In this document: positions 27,230 through 36,495 of the stretch, piece after piece
Layout of the letters: each line of letters starts with the position of its first letter
How positions within the stretch are numbered: the first letter of the stretch is position 1
NCBI RefSeq assembly: GCF_030687575.1
Contig: NZ_CP117439.1
Span: 2,223,501 to 2,287,500 of the forward strand
Source: Pseudomonas sp. FP2309
GTDB taxonomy: Bacteria > Pseudomonadota > Gammaproteobacteria > Pseudomonadales > Pseudomonadaceae
Length of the DNA: 64,000 nucleotides
Reading direction: 5' to 3'
Position numbers and translations under genes: made by a program
Notes under the pieces: model-generated
Told to the model about the DNA's origin: nothing
What the model saw: only the letters and a program-made list of their open reading frames with translations
Database searches by the model: none

Positions 27230-28966
27230 TTAGTGGGAATGACGGGGGACTTCCGCCCCACGGCACCCTACCAGGAAGTCAAAGTCGCAACCCTGGTCAG
27301 CCTGCAACACATGGTCGATGTACAGCTGGCGGTAGCCGCCGACGATCAGGTTCTGCGGTGGCGCCAGGTCAGCCATGCGCGCCGCCAGTTCTGCGTCGGG
27401 GATGTCCAGGTGCAAACGGCCGTTGGCGCAGTCCAGTTCGATCCAGTCACCTTCCTTCACCGTGGCCAACGGCCCGCCCGCCGCGGCTTCCGGTGCCACG
27501 TGCAGCACCACCGTGCCGTATGCCGTGCCGCTCATGCGCGCATCGGAAATCCGCACCATATCAGTCACGCCCTGGGCCAGCAGCTTGGCCGGCAGGCCCA
27601 TGTTGCCGACTTCGGCCATGCCTGGGTAACCCTTGGGCCCGCAGTTCTTCATGACCAGAATCGAGTTGGCGTCCACGTCCAGCTCCGGGTCGTTGATGCG
27701 TGCCTTGTACATGTCGAAGTTCTCGAACACCACCGCGCGGCCGCGATGCTGCATCAACTCGGGGCTGGCCGCCGAAGGCTTGAGTACCGCACCCAGCGGT
27801 GCCAGGTTGCCGCGCAGCACACAAATGCCGCCGTCGGCGCGGATCGGGTTGTCGAGGGTGCGGATCACTTCGTCCTGGCCATAGATCGGCGAGTCCTTGG
27901 TATTTTCGCCCAGGGTCTTGCCGTTGACGGTCAAGGCGTTGGGGTGCGGGATCAGGTTGGCTTCGCCCAGGCGACGCAGCACGGCCGGCAGGCCGCCGGC
28001 GTAGTAGAACTCTTCCATCAGGAAGCGGCCCGACGGTTGCAGGTCGACGATGGTCGGCATGCCCCGGCCGATGCGGGTCCAGTCGTCCAGGTCCAACTCC
28101 ACGCCGATGCGGCCGGCGATGGCCTTGAGGTGGATCACCGCGTTGGTCGAGCCACCGATGGCGGCGTTCACGCGAATGGCATTTTCAAATGCCTCCTTGG
28201 TGAGGATCTTCGACAGCTTCAAGTCTTCGCGCACCATCTCCACCGCGCGCATGCCGGACATATGCGCCAGCACATAGCGCCGCGCATCCACTGCCGGGAT
28301 CGCCGCGTTGTGCGGCAGCGAGGTGCCGAGCGCTTCAGCCATGCAGGCCATGGTCGACGCGGTGCCCATGGTGTTGCAGGTGCCCGCCGAGCGCGACATG
28401 CCGCCTTCGGCCGCGAGGAAATCATCCAGGGTAATGGTGCCGGCCTTGACCTGCTCGCTCAGCTGCCACACCACCGTGCCCGAGCCGATGTCCTGGCCTT
28501 TGTGCTTACCGTTGAGCATCGGGCCGCCGGTGACCACGATCGCCGGCACGTCGCAACTGGCGGCGCCCATCAGCAGGGCAGGGGTGGTCTTGTCGCACCC
28601 GGTGAGCAACACCACACCATCAATGGGGTTGCCGCGAATGGCTTCCTCCACGTCCATGCTCGCCAGGTTGCGCGTCAGCATGGCCGTGGGGCGCAGGTTC
28701 GATTCGCCGTTGGAGAACACCGGGAATTCCACCGGGAAGCCCCCGGCTTCGATCACGCCGCGTTTGACGTGCTCGGCGATCTGGCGGAAATGCGCGTTGC
28801 ACGGGGTCAGCTCCGACCAAGTGTTGCAGATACCGATGATCGGCTTGCCGTGGAACTGGTGGTCGGCGATGCCCTGGTTCTTCATCCAGCTGCGGTACAT
28901 GAAGCCGTTCTTGTCGGCGGTACCAAACCACTGGGCAGAGCGTAGGCCGGGCTTTTTATCAGACAT
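27230..28966 (-). CDS. L-arabonate dehydratase (IlvD/Edd family)
   Basis: 578 residues. Cysteines for an Fe-S cluster are visible in GVVLLTGCDKTTPA and GTCNTMGTASTM, plus a first Cys in GICNTWSELTPCN, as in sugar-acid dehydratases of the IlvD/Edd family. It should remove water from a pentonate to give 2-keto-3-deoxypentonate. L-arabonate is preferred over D-xylonate because the neighbouring transporter is AraFGH-like and the unit has the enzymes to take the product to 2-oxoglutarate. Start chosen at MSDKKPG, preceded by TAAGAGAATCG; divergent from the MFS gene. Confidence 0.88.
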   Translation of the reverse strand: MSDKKPGLRSAQWFGTADKNGFMYRSWMKNQGIADHQFHGKPIIGICNTWSELTPCNAHFRQIAEHVKRGVIEAGGFPVEFPVFSNGESNLRPTAMLTRNLASMDVEEAIRGNPIDGVVLLTGCDKTTPALLMGAASCDVPAIVVTGGPMLNGKHKGQDIGSGTVVWQLSEQVKAGTITLDDFLAAEGGMSRSAGTCNTMGTASTMACMAEALGTSLPHNAAIPAVDARRYVLAHMSGMRAVEMVREDLKLSKILTKEAFENAIRVNAAIGGSTNAVIHLKAIAGRIGVELDLDDWTRIGRGMPTIVDLQPSGRFLMEEFYYAGGLPAVLRRLGEANLIPHPNALTVNGKTLGENTKDSPIYGQDEVIRTLDNPIRADGGICVLRGNLAPLGAVLKPSAASPELMQHRGRAVVFENFDMYKARINDPELDVDANSILVMKNCGPKGYPGMAEVGNMGLPAKLLAQGVTDMVRISDARMSGTAYGTVVLHVAPEAAAGGPLATVKEGDWIELDCANGRLHLDIPDAELAARMADLAPPQNLIVGGYRQLYIDHVLQADQGCDFDFLVGCRGAEVPRHSH

Positions 28967-28980
28967 GATCGATTCTCTTA

Positions 28981-28991
28981 TTGTATGACTA
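28981..28991. promoter_or_regulatory. Candidate FadR-type operator, dehydratase side
   Basis: TTGTATGACTA fits the FadR-subfamily consensus TNGTNNNACNA and lies 15-25 bases upstream of the dehydratase start, where a bound repressor would block expression. Confidence 0.55.
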
Positions 28992-29054
28992 TATGTTCTC
29001 TCTGCGGCTAAACATAAGCGCAAAATCTTCCATTTGGAAGTGTTGTTTTGCAAA

Positions 29055-29065
29055 TAGTCCTACTA
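29055..29065. promoter_or_regulatory. Candidate FadR-type operator, MFS side
   Basis: TAGTCCTACTA is a TAGT/ACTA palindrome fitting TNGTNNNACNA, about 95 bases before the MFS start and about 70 bases from the dehydratase-side site. A nearly identical copy stands in front of galM. Confidence 0.6.
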
Positions 29066-29158
29066 TATAGTCAGTCTCAACTGAGGTATGACCCTGGCGG
29101 ATTTTTCCGCGAGAGGCATCCCCGATACCTATAAGAACAACAATCGGAGATCGACCCC

Positions 29159-30481
29159 ATGAGCGAGGAATTGCGGCTTATCCGGCGCATCACGCTGAAA
29201 CTGATTCCCTTCCTGATCCTGCTGTACCTGATCGCCTACGTGGACCGCTCCGCCGTGGGCTTTGCCAAGTTGCACATGGGCGCGGATGTCGGCATTGGTG
29301 ATGCGGCCTATGGCCTGGGCGCGGGGTTGTTCTTCATTGGCTACTTCCTGTTTGAGATCCCCAGCAACCTGATGCTCGACCGCTTCGGCGCGCGGCGCTG
29401 GTTCGCGCGCATCATGATTACCTGGGGCGCCATCACCATCGGCATGGCGTTCGTGCAGGGCCCGCACAGTTTCTACGTGATGCGCTTTCTGCTCGGTGCG
29501 GCCGAAGCCGGCTTTTTCCCCGGCGTGCTGTACTACATCACCCAATGGTTCCCGGTGCGCCACCGCGGCAAGATCCTTGGGCTGTTTATCCTCTCTCAAC
29601 CCATCGCCATGATGATCACCGGCCCCGTGTCCGGTGGCCTGCTGGGCATGGATGGCATCCTCGGCCTGCATGGCTGGCAATGGCTGTTCATCGTGATCGG
29701 CACCCCGGCGATCCTGCTTACCTGGCCGGTGCTGCGGTACCTGCCGGATGGCCCGAAACAGGTCACGTGGATGACCGACGCCGAAAAGACCTGGTTGACC
29801 GGTGAGCTGAACAAAGACCTGCAAGCCTACGGCCAGACCCGCCACGGCAACCCGCTGCATGCGCTCAAAGACACGCGCGTGTTGCTGCTGGCGCTGTTCT
29901 ACCTGCCGGTGACCCTGAGCATCTACGGCCTGGGCCTGTGGCTGCCGACCCTGATCAAACAGTTCGGCGGCAGCGACCTCACCACCGGCTTCATCTCTGC
30001 CGTGCCGTATATCTTCGGCATCATCGGGCTGCTGATCATCCCGCGCAGTTCCGACCGTTTGAATGACCGTTACGGCCACCTCGCCGTGCTTTATGTGCTG
30101 GGCGCCATCGGTCTGTTCAGCAGTGCCTGGCTGAGCGCGCCGGTGCTGCAGATGGCCGCGTTGTGCCTGGCGGCGTTCGCGCTGTTTTCCTGCACCGCCG
30201 TGTTCTGGACCTTGCCGGGGCGCTTCTTCGCCGGCGCCAGTGCGGCGGCGGGCATTGCGTTGATCAATTCGGTGGGCAACCTCGGCGGCTATATCGGCCC
30301 GTTCGTGATTGGTGCGCTCAAGGAATACACCGGCAACCTGGCGTCGGGCTTGTACTTCTTGTCCGCAGTGATGGTGTTCGGCCTGGTGCTGACCGGTGTG
30401 GTGTATCGCGTGCTGGAGCGCAGGCACGTGCTGCCGGCCGATCAGTTTGCCGCCAGCGCCCGTGGCGCCACACGTACTTAA
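29159..30481 (+). CDS. MFS transporter, sugar-acid (ACS/phthalate permease) type
   Basis: 440 residues with 12 predicted helices. YVDRSAVGFAKLHM near the N-terminus, FLLGAAEAGFFPGVLYY and the RxxxR-type WFPVRHRGKI loop are characteristic of the anion:cation symporter (ACS) family, which carries organic and sugar acids with protons. In this operon the natural substrate is L-arabonate or a related sugar acid made outside the cell, for example by Gcd (inference). First gene of a plus-strand operon through araH; start preceded by CGGAGATCGA. Confidence 0.88.
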   Translation: MSEELRLIRRITLKLIPFLILLYLIAYVDRSAVGFAKLHMGADVGIGDAAYGLGAGLFFIGYFLFEIPSNLMLDRFGARRWFARIMITWGAITIGMAFVQGPHSFYVMRFLLGAAEAGFFPGVLYYITQWFPVRHRGKILGLFILSQPIAMMITGPVSGGLLGMDGILGLHGWQWLFIVIGTPAILLTWPVLRYLPDGPKQVTWMTDAEKTWLTGELNKDLQAYGQTRHGNPLHALKDTRVLLLALFYLPVTLSIYGLGLWLPTLIKQFGGSDLTTGFISAVPYIFGIIGLLIIPRSSDRLNDRYGHLAVLYVLGAIGLFSSAWLSAPVLQMAALCLAAFALFSCTAVFWTLPGRFFAGASAAAGIALINSVGNLGGYIGPFVIGALKEYTGNLASGLYFLSAVMVFGLVLTGVVYRVLERRHVLPADQFAASARGATRT

Positions 30482-30497
30482 ATCCTGGAGAAGCGTT

Positions 30498-31490
30498 ATG
30501 CGTTTAGTGCAGTTCGAACTCAATAATGGCGAGCGTCGCGTGGGTATCGTAGACGGCGATCAACTGCGCGAAGTGCGCAGCGCACGCAGCGTGCGCGAAC
30601 TGGCGCTGGCCGCCATCGAGGCGGGCATCAAGCTGCAACAGCAGGTCGAAAGCCTCGGCCTGGGCGACAGCCATGATTACTCGGCGTTGCTGGCCGAACA
30701 CAAAGTCCTGCCGCCGCTGGACCACCCGGACCCGGCCCATATGCTCATCAGCGGCACCGGGCTGACCCACCTGGGCAGCGCCTCGGCGCGGGACAAAATG
30801 CACCAGCAGGCTGGCGACGACAGCGCCATGACCGACACCATGCGCATCTTCAAATGGGGCGTGGAGGGCGGCAAGCCCGCCGCTGGCCAGGCCGGTGTGC
30901 AACCGGAGTGGTTTTATAAAGGCGACGGCAGCATCGTGGTACGCCCCGGCCAGGCCTTCCCGGTGCCGCCGTTTGCCGAAGACGCCGGCGAAGAGCCGGA
31001 AATCGGCGGCCTCTACGTGATCGGTCATGACGGCAAGCCTTATCGCCTGGGCTTCGCGGTGGGCAATGAATTCTCCGACCACATCATGGAGCGCAAGAAC
31101 TACCTGTACCTGGCCCATTCCAAGCTGCGCAGTTGCAGCTACGGTCCGGAACTGCGAGTGGGCGAGTTGCCCCAGCACCTGGCCGGCACCAGCCGCATCC
31201 TGCGTAACGGCGAGGAAATCTGGCGGAACGAATTCCTCAGCGGCGAGGCCAATATGTGCCACAGCCTGGAAAATCTCGAATACCACCACTTCAAATACAG
31301 CCAGTTCCTCAAGCCAGGCGACGTGCATATTCACTTCTTCGGCACCGCCACGTTGTCATTCGCCGACGGTATACGTACCCAACCGGGCGATGTGTTCGAG
31401 ATCAGCCAGGCCGAGTTCGGCGCGCCGCTGATCAACACCGTCGGCAAGGTCGACGCGGTATTTGAACCCGGCCAAGTCACCCCTCTTTAA
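30498..31490 (+). CDS. FAH-family 2-keto-3-deoxy-L-arabonate dehydratase (AraD1-like)
   Basis: 330 residues of the fumarylacetoacetate-hydrolase fold: YVIGHDGKPYRLGFAVGNEF, then SDHIMERKNYLYLAHSKL and FFGTATLSFADGIRTQPGDVFEI near the C-terminus. Relatives (AraD1 family, and XylX-type enzymes for D-xylose) convert 2-keto-3-deoxypentonate to 2-oxoglutarate semialdehyde. The position between the sugar-acid transporter and a semialdehyde dehydrogenase supports that step here. Other bacteria use a DHDPS-fold enzyme for this reaction; none is present. Start: ATG 16 bases after the MFS stop, with GGAGAAGCGTT before it. Confidence 0.8.
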   Translation: MRLVQFELNNGERRVGIVDGDQLREVRSARSVRELALAAIEAGIKLQQQVESLGLGDSHDYSALLAEHKVLPPLDHPDPAHMLISGTGLTHLGSASARDKMHQQAGDDSAMTDTMRIFKWGVEGGKPAAGQAGVQPEWFYKGDGSIVVRPGQAFPVPPFAEDAGEEPEIGGLYVIGHDGKPYRLGFAVGNEFSDHIMERKNYLYLAHSKLRSCSYGPELRVGELPQHLAGTSRILRNGEEIWRNEFLSGEANMCHSLENLEYHHFKYSQFLKPGDVHIHFFGTATLSFADGIRTQPGDVFEISQAEFGAPLINTVGKVDAVFEPGQVTPL

Positions 31491-31500
31491 GGAGTTCCCC

Positions 31501-33081
31501 ATGACCCAGTATCTCGGCCACAACTACATCGGCGGTCAGCGCAGCGCCAATGGCAGCGTCAAACTGCACAGCGTGGACGCCAGCACCGGCGAGGCCTTGC
31601 CCCAGGACTTCTACCAGGCCACCCCGCAGGAAGTCGACGCCGCCGCCAACGCCGCCGCGCAGGCATACCCCGCGTACCGCGCCTTGAGTGCGGCGCGCCG
31701 CGCGCAGTTTTTGGATGCGATCGCCGATGAGTTGGATGCGCTGAGCGACAACTTCGTCGAGTTGGTGTGCCGCGAAACCGCATTGCCCGCCGCGCGCATC
31801 AAAGGCGAGCGCGGGCGCACCAGCGGCCAGATGCGCCTGTTCGCCACGGTGCTGCGTCGCGGCGATTTCTACGGTGCGCGTATCGACAAAGCCCTGCCGG
31901 ATCGCCAGCCACTGCCACGCCCCGACTTGCGCCAATACCGCATCGGCCTGGGCCCGGTGGCAGTGTTCGGCGCGAGTAACTTCCCCCTGGCGTTTTCGAC
32001 CGCTGGCGGCGACACCGCCGCCGCGCTGGCGGCCGGCTGCCCGGTGGTGTTCAAGGCCCACAGCGGGCATATGGCCACGGCTGAGCAGGTGGCCAATGCG
32101 ATCATCCGTGCGGCCGAAGCCACCGAAATGCCCGCGGGCGTGTTCAATATGATCTTCGGCGGCGGTGTCGGTGAGGCGCTGGTCAAGCACCCGGCGATCC
32201 AGGCGGTGGGCTTTACCGGTTCGCTCAAAGGCGGCCGTGCGCTGTGCGATATGGCCGCGGCACGCCCGCAGCCGATCCCGGTGTTTGCCGAGATGTCGAG
32301 CATCAACCCGGTGATCGTGTTGCCCCAGGCCCTGCAAGCCCGCTCCGAAACCGTTGCCCGCGACCTTACCGCCTCGGTCGTGCAAGGCTGCGGCCAATTC
32401 TGCACCAACCCCGGCCTGGTGATCGGCATTGCCTCGCCGGCATTCACCGCATTCACCCAGCAAGTCGCGCAACTGATCGGCGAGCAGCCCGCGCAAACCA
32501 TGCTCAATGCCGGGACCCTGAGCAGCTACGGCAAGGGCCTGGAAAAACTGCTGGCGCACCCTGGCATCCAGCACCTGGCGGGCAATGCCCAGTCCGGCAA
32601 TCAGGCGCAGCCACAGCTGTTCAAGGCCGATGCCAGCTTGCTGATCAATGGCGACGAAGCGTTGCAGGAAGAAGTCTTCGGCCCCACCACGGTGTTTGTC
32701 GAAGTCGCCGACCAGGCCCAGCTCAGCGCCGCCTTGCAGGGCCTGCACGGCCAGTTGACCGCGACGATCATTGGCGAGCCGGCGGACTTTCAACAGTTCC
32801 CTGAGCTCACGCCGCTGCTGGAACAGAAAGTCGGGCGCATCCTGCTCAACGGCTACCCGACCGGCGTCGAAGTCTGCGATTCGATGGTGCACGGCGGCCC
32901 GTACCCGGCCACGTCCGACGCCCGTGGCACGTCGGTCGGCACCTTGGCCATTGACCGTTTCCTGCGCCCGGTGTGCTTCCAGAACTACCCTGATAGCCTG
33001 CTGCCCGATGCGTTGAAAAACGCCAACCCGTTGCGGATCCAGCGCCTGGTGGATGGCACGCCATCGCGCGAGTCGCTCTAA
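31501..33081 (+). CDS. 2-oxoglutarate semialdehyde dehydrogenase (ALDH family)
   Basis: 526 residues, the long form of the aldehyde dehydrogenase family typical of ketoglutarate-semialdehyde dehydrogenases of sugar-acid pathways. Catalytic Cys in GCGQFCTNPG, general-base Glu in FAEMSSINPV, nucleotide-binding VFKAHSGH and GFTGSLKGG. It oxidises 2-oxoglutarate semialdehyde to 2-oxoglutarate with NAD(P)+, feeding the TCA cycle. Start at the ATG after TAAGGAGTTCCCC, 10 bases past the previous stop; an in-frame upstream codon inside the preceding gene is rejected. Confidence 0.9.
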   Translation: MTQYLGHNYIGGQRSANGSVKLHSVDASTGEALPQDFYQATPQEVDAAANAAAQAYPAYRALSAARRAQFLDAIADELDALSDNFVELVCRETALPAARIKGERGRTSGQMRLFATVLRRGDFYGARIDKALPDRQPLPRPDLRQYRIGLGPVAVFGASNFPLAFSTAGGDTAAALAAGCPVVFKAHSGHMATAEQVANAIIRAAEATEMPAGVFNMIFGGGVGEALVKHPAIQAVGFTGSLKGGRALCDMAAARPQPIPVFAEMSSINPVIVLPQALQARSETVARDLTASVVQGCGQFCTNPGLVIGIASPAFTAFTQQVAQLIGEQPAQTMLNAGTLSSYGKGLEKLLAHPGIQHLAGNAQSGNQAQPQLFKADASLLINGDEALQEEVFGPTTVFVEVADQAQLSAALQGLHGQLTATIIGEPADFQQFPELTPLLEQKVGRILLNGYPTGVEVCDSMVHGGPYPATSDARGTSVGTLAIDRFLRPVCFQNYPDSLLPDALKNANPLRIQRLVDGTPSRESL

Positions 33082-33097
33082 GGAACCCGGAGGTTTC

Positions 33098-33961
33098 ATG
33101 TTGTGGAATGCGGTCACTGCACACCGTGCACAATTGGGCGAAGGACCGTTCTGGGACGTGCCGACCCAGGCGCTGTATTGGGTCAATATCGCCGGCAAAC
33201 AGGCCTTGCGCCTGATGGGCGGGCACCTGCAGATCTGGCAGTTGCCCGAGCATGTCTCGGCGTTTATCCCGTGTGAAAGCGGCGATGCGCTGGTGACCCT
33301 GAGCAGCGGCGTGTACCGCCTCGACCTGGCCACCGAAGCCCTGACCCTGCTGTGCGTGGCCGACCCGCAACCGGGCAACCGTGGCAATGAAGCACGCTGC
33401 GATGCTCAGGGGCGCCTGTGGCTGGGCACCATGCAGAACAACATCGGTGAACAGGGCGAAGACCTGCCGATCACGCGGCGCTCCGGTGGCCTGTTTCGCA
33501 TCGAGGCCGACGGGCAGGTCACGCCATTGCTGGACGGCCTGGGCATTCCCAACACGTTGCTCTGGAACGAGGAGGGCAGCCAGGTGCACTTTGGCGACAG
33601 CCTGGACGGCACGCTCTATCAGTATGCGATCCACGCCGATGGCCGGCTCGCGCCGCCGCACGTGTGGTTTGGCCCGCACGCGCGCGGCGGGCCGGACGGG
33701 TCGGCGATGGACGTTGACGGCTATCTCTGGAACGCCCGCTGGGACGGCAGTTGCCTGCTGCGCCTGACGCCCGATGGTCAGGTGGATCGCATCATTGAGC
33801 TGCCGATCAGTCGCCCCACCAGTTGCGTATTCGGCGGACCCGACCTCACCACCCTGTTTATCACCAGCGCGGCCAGCCCCTTGGATCATCCCTTGGACGG
33901 CGCCGTGCTGGCTATCGAAGTCGACGTACCTGGCAGACCCTGCCATCGCTTTGCCGGTTAA
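33098..33961 (+). CDS. SMP-30/gluconolactonase-family sugar lactonase
   Basis: 287 residues forming a six-bladed propeller: LGEGPFWDVPTQALYWVNIAG carries the metal-binding Glu; GRLWLGTM, GIPNTLLWNEEG and FGDSLDGTLYQY are typical SMP-30 segments, and an Asp/Asn metal site (DVDGYLWNARWDG) is intact. Opens the L-arabinono-lactone made by an arabinose 1-dehydrogenase, giving L-arabonate. Strong ribosome-binding site (GGAACCCGGAGG) sets the start. Confidence 0.88.
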   Translation: MLWNAVTAHRAQLGEGPFWDVPTQALYWVNIAGKQALRLMGGHLQIWQLPEHVSAFIPCESGDALVTLSSGVYRLDLATEALTLLCVADPQPGNRGNEARCDAQGRLWLGTMQNNIGEQGEDLPITRRSGGLFRIEADGQVTPLLDGLGIPNTLLWNEEGSQVHFGDSLDGTLYQYAIHADGRLAPPHVWFGPHARGGPDGSAMDVDGYLWNARWDGSCLLRLTPDGQVDRIIELPISRPTSCVFGGPDLTTLFITSAASPLDHPLDGAVLAIEVDVPGRPCHRFAG

Positions 33962-34000
33962 AACCCCAAAACTTAAAAACAACAACAAGAGGTGTCGTTC

Positions 34001-34987
34001 ATGAAAAAGACTCTCCGCGTCCTCGCTGCCGCCGTTGCGTTAAGCAGCCTCAGCGGCTTGGTCTCTGCTGAAGAAGTCAAAATCGGCTTTCTGGTCAAAC
34101 AGGCCGAAGAACCCTGGTTCCAGACCGAATGGGCCTTTGCCGAAAAAGCCGGCAAGGAACATGGCTTCACCGTGATCAAGATCGCCGTGCCCGACGGCGA
34201 GAAGACCCTCTCGGCCATCGACAGCCTGGCGGCCAACGGCGCCAAGGGCTTTGTGATCTGCCCGCCGGACGTGTCCCTGGGCCCGGCCATCGTGGCCAAG
34301 GCCAAGGTCAATGACTTGAAGGTTATGGCGGTGGATGACCGTTTCGTCGACGCCAAGGGCGCCTTTATGGAGGACGTGCCGTACCTGGGCATGGCCGCGT
34401 TTGAAGTGGGCCAGAAGCAGGGCGCGGCCATGGCTGCCGAAGCGAAAAAACGCGGTTGGGACTGGAAGGACACCTACGCGGTGATCAACACCTTCAACGA
34501 ACTCGACACCGGTAAAAAACGCACCGACGGCTCAATCAAATCCCTCGAAGAAGCCGGGATTCCCAAGGACCATATCCTCACCGCCGCGCTGAAAACCCTC
34601 GACGTGCCCGGCAGCATGGACGCCACCAACTCGGCGCTGGTCAAGCTGCCCAGCGGCGCGAAAAACCTGATCATCGGCGGCATGAACGACAACACCGTGC
34701 TCGGCGGCGTGCGCGCCACCGAAAGCGCCGGCTTTGCCGCGGCCAACGTGATCGGGATCGGCATCAACGGCACCGACGCCATTGGCGAGCTGAAAAAGGC
34801 CAACAGCGGCTTCTTCGGTTCCATGCTGCCCAGCCCGCACATCGAGGGCTACAACACCGCCCTGATGATGTACGAGTGGGTGACCAAAGGCACCGAGCCG
34901 CCCAAGTACACCGCGATGGACGAAGTGACCCTGATCACCCGCGAGAACTTCAAGGAAGAGCTGACCAAAATCGGGCTGTGGAAATGA
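34001..34987 (+). CDS. araF: L-arabinose-binding periplasmic protein
   Basis: 328 residues; signal peptide 1-23 (cleavage after GLVSA) and a type I binding fold aligned with E. coli AraF (VKIGFLVKQAEEPWFQTEW; GFVICPPDVSLGPAIVAKAK; LIIGGMNDNTVLGGVRATE). The acidic and Trp residues that bind arabinose in AraF (KQAEEPWFQ) are kept. ATG chosen over an upstream GTG because it opens the signal peptide, with AAGAGG before it. Its stop overlaps the araG start (ATGA). Confidence 0.92.
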   Translation: MKKTLRVLAAAVALSSLSGLVSAEEVKIGFLVKQAEEPWFQTEWAFAEKAGKEHGFTVIKIAVPDGEKTLSAIDSLAANGAKGFVICPPDVSLGPAIVAKAKVNDLKVMAVDDRFVDAKGAFMEDVPYLGMAAFEVGQKQGAAMAAEAKKRGWDWKDTYAVINTFNELDTGKKRTDGSIKSLEEAGIPKDHILTAALKTLDVPGSMDATNSALVKLPSGAKNLIIGGMNDNTVLGGVRATESAGFAAANVIGIGINGTDAIGELKKANSGFFGSMLPSPHIEGYNTALMMYEWVTKGTEPPKYTAMDEVTLITRENFKEELTKIGLWK

Positions 34988-36486
34988 CCGCTGCGGCCCT
35001 GCGGTTTGACGGTATCGGCAAAACCTTTCCCGGGGTCAAGGCGCTGGACGGCATCTGCTTCACCGCCCACCCGGGGCAAGTGCACGCCTTGATGGGCGAG
35101 AACGGCGCCGGCAAGTCGACGCTGCTGAAGATTCTGGGCGGTGCCTATATTCCCAGCAGCGGCACGGTGCAGATCGGCGAGCAGACCATGGCCTTCAAAT
35201 GCGCGGCCGACAGCATTGCCAGCGGCGTCGCGGTGATCCACCAGGAGCTGCACCTGGTGCCGGAAATGAGCGTCGCCGAAAACCTGTTTTTGGGGCATTT
35301 GCCGACGCGTTTCGGCGTGGTCAACCGGGGCCTGCTGCGCAAGCAGGCCCTGGCCTGCCTCAAGGGCCTGGCCGATGAAATCGACCCGGACGAAAAGCTC
35401 GGGCGCCTGTCCCTGGGCCAGCGCCAACTGGTGGAAATCGCCAAGGCGTTGTCCCGTGGCGCCCATGTGATTGCCTTCGACGAGCCGACCAGCAGCCTTT
35501 CGGCGCGGGAGATCGACCGCTTGATGGCGATCATTGCGCGCCTGCGCGAGGAGGGCAAAGTGGTGCTCTACGTGTCGCACCGCATGGAGGAGGTGTTCCG
35601 CATCTGCGACGCCGTCACCGTGTTCAAGGACGGCCGCTACGTGCGCACCTTTGACGACATGAGCACGCTGAGCCACGACCAGTTGGTGACCTGCATGGTC
35701 GGTCGCGACATCCAGGACATCTACGACTACCGCCCGCGCGAACACGGCGAGGTGGCGCTCAAGGTCGATGGCCTGCTGGGGCCGGGCCTGCGCGAGCCGC
35801 TCAGCTTCAAGGTGCGCAAGGGCGAGATCCTGGGCCTGTTCGGGCTGGTGGGGGCCGGGCGCACCGAGCTGTTGCGCCTGCTCAGCGGCCTGGAACGCGC
35901 CAGCGCCGGCAGCCTGGAACTGTGCGGCGCGCCGCTGCCCTTGCGCTCGCCGCGCGACGCCATCGCCGCCGGCGTGTTGCTGTGCCCCGAGGACCGCAAG
36001 AAGGAGGGCATCATTCCACTGTCGAGCGTGGCCGAGAACATCAACATCAGTGCCCGTGGCGCCCATTCCGCGTTTGGCTGGCTGTTGCGCGACAAATGGG
36101 AGAAAGGCAACGCCGACCGGCAGATCCAGGCGATGAAGGTGAAGACGCCCAACGCCGAACAGAAAATCCTCTACCTGTCCGGCGGCAATCAGCAAAAAGC
36201 CATTCTCGGCCGCTGGCTGTCGATGCCGATGAAGGTGTTGCTGCTGGACGAGCCGACCCGAGGCATCGACATCGGCGCCAAGTCGGAGATCTACCAGATC
36301 ATCCACAACCTTGCGGCCCAGGGCATTGCGGTGATCGTGGTGTCCAGCGACCTGATGGAAGTCATGGGCATTTCCGACCGCATCCTGGTGCTGTGCGAAG
36401 GCGCCCTGCGCGGCGAACAAACCCGTGAACACGCGACTGAATCCAACCTGCTGCAGCTGGCCTTGCCGCGCCGCGTGACGAACTGA
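34984..36486 (+). CDS. araG: L-arabinose ABC transporter ATP-binding protein
   Basis: 500 residues with tandem ABC cassettes: Walker [29 protein letters not shown] and [15 protein letters not shown] in the first; degenerate [11 protein letters not shown] and [26 protein letters not shown] in the second. Energises import by AraH. The start overlaps the araF stop by four bases, so translation is coupled. Confidence 0.93.
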   Translation: MTAAALRFDGIGKTFPGVKALDGICFTAHPGQVHALMGENGAGKSTLLKILGGAYIPSSGTVQIGEQTMAFKCAADSIASGVAVIHQELHLVPEMSVAENLFLGHLPTRFGVVNRGLLRKQALACLKGLADEIDPDEKLGRLSLGQRQLVEIAKALSRGAHVIAFDEPTSSLSAREIDRLMAIIARLREEGKVVLYVSHRMEEVFRICDAVTVFKDGRYVRTFDDMSTLSHDQLVTCMVGRDIQDIYDYRPREHGEVALKVDGLLGPGLREPLSFKVRKGEILGLFGLVGAGRTELLRLLSGLERASAGSLELCGAPLPLRSPRDAIAAGVLLCPEDRKKEGIIPLSSVAENINISARGAHSAFGWLLRDKWEKGNADRQIQAMKVKTPNAEQKILYLSGGNQQKAILGRWLSMPMKVLLLDEPTRGIDIGAKSEIYQIIHNLAAQGIAVIVVSSDLMEVMGISDRILVLCEGALRGEQTREHATESNLLQLALPRRVTN

Positions 36487-36495
36487 GAGAAAACC

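Noticed and set aside
27233..28945. 570-codon open frame antisense to the dehydratase gene
   Set aside because: Composition (His/Val/Arg/Gln-rich) is that of an antisense shadow; the minus strand encodes a complete IlvD/Edd protein with its cluster cysteines.
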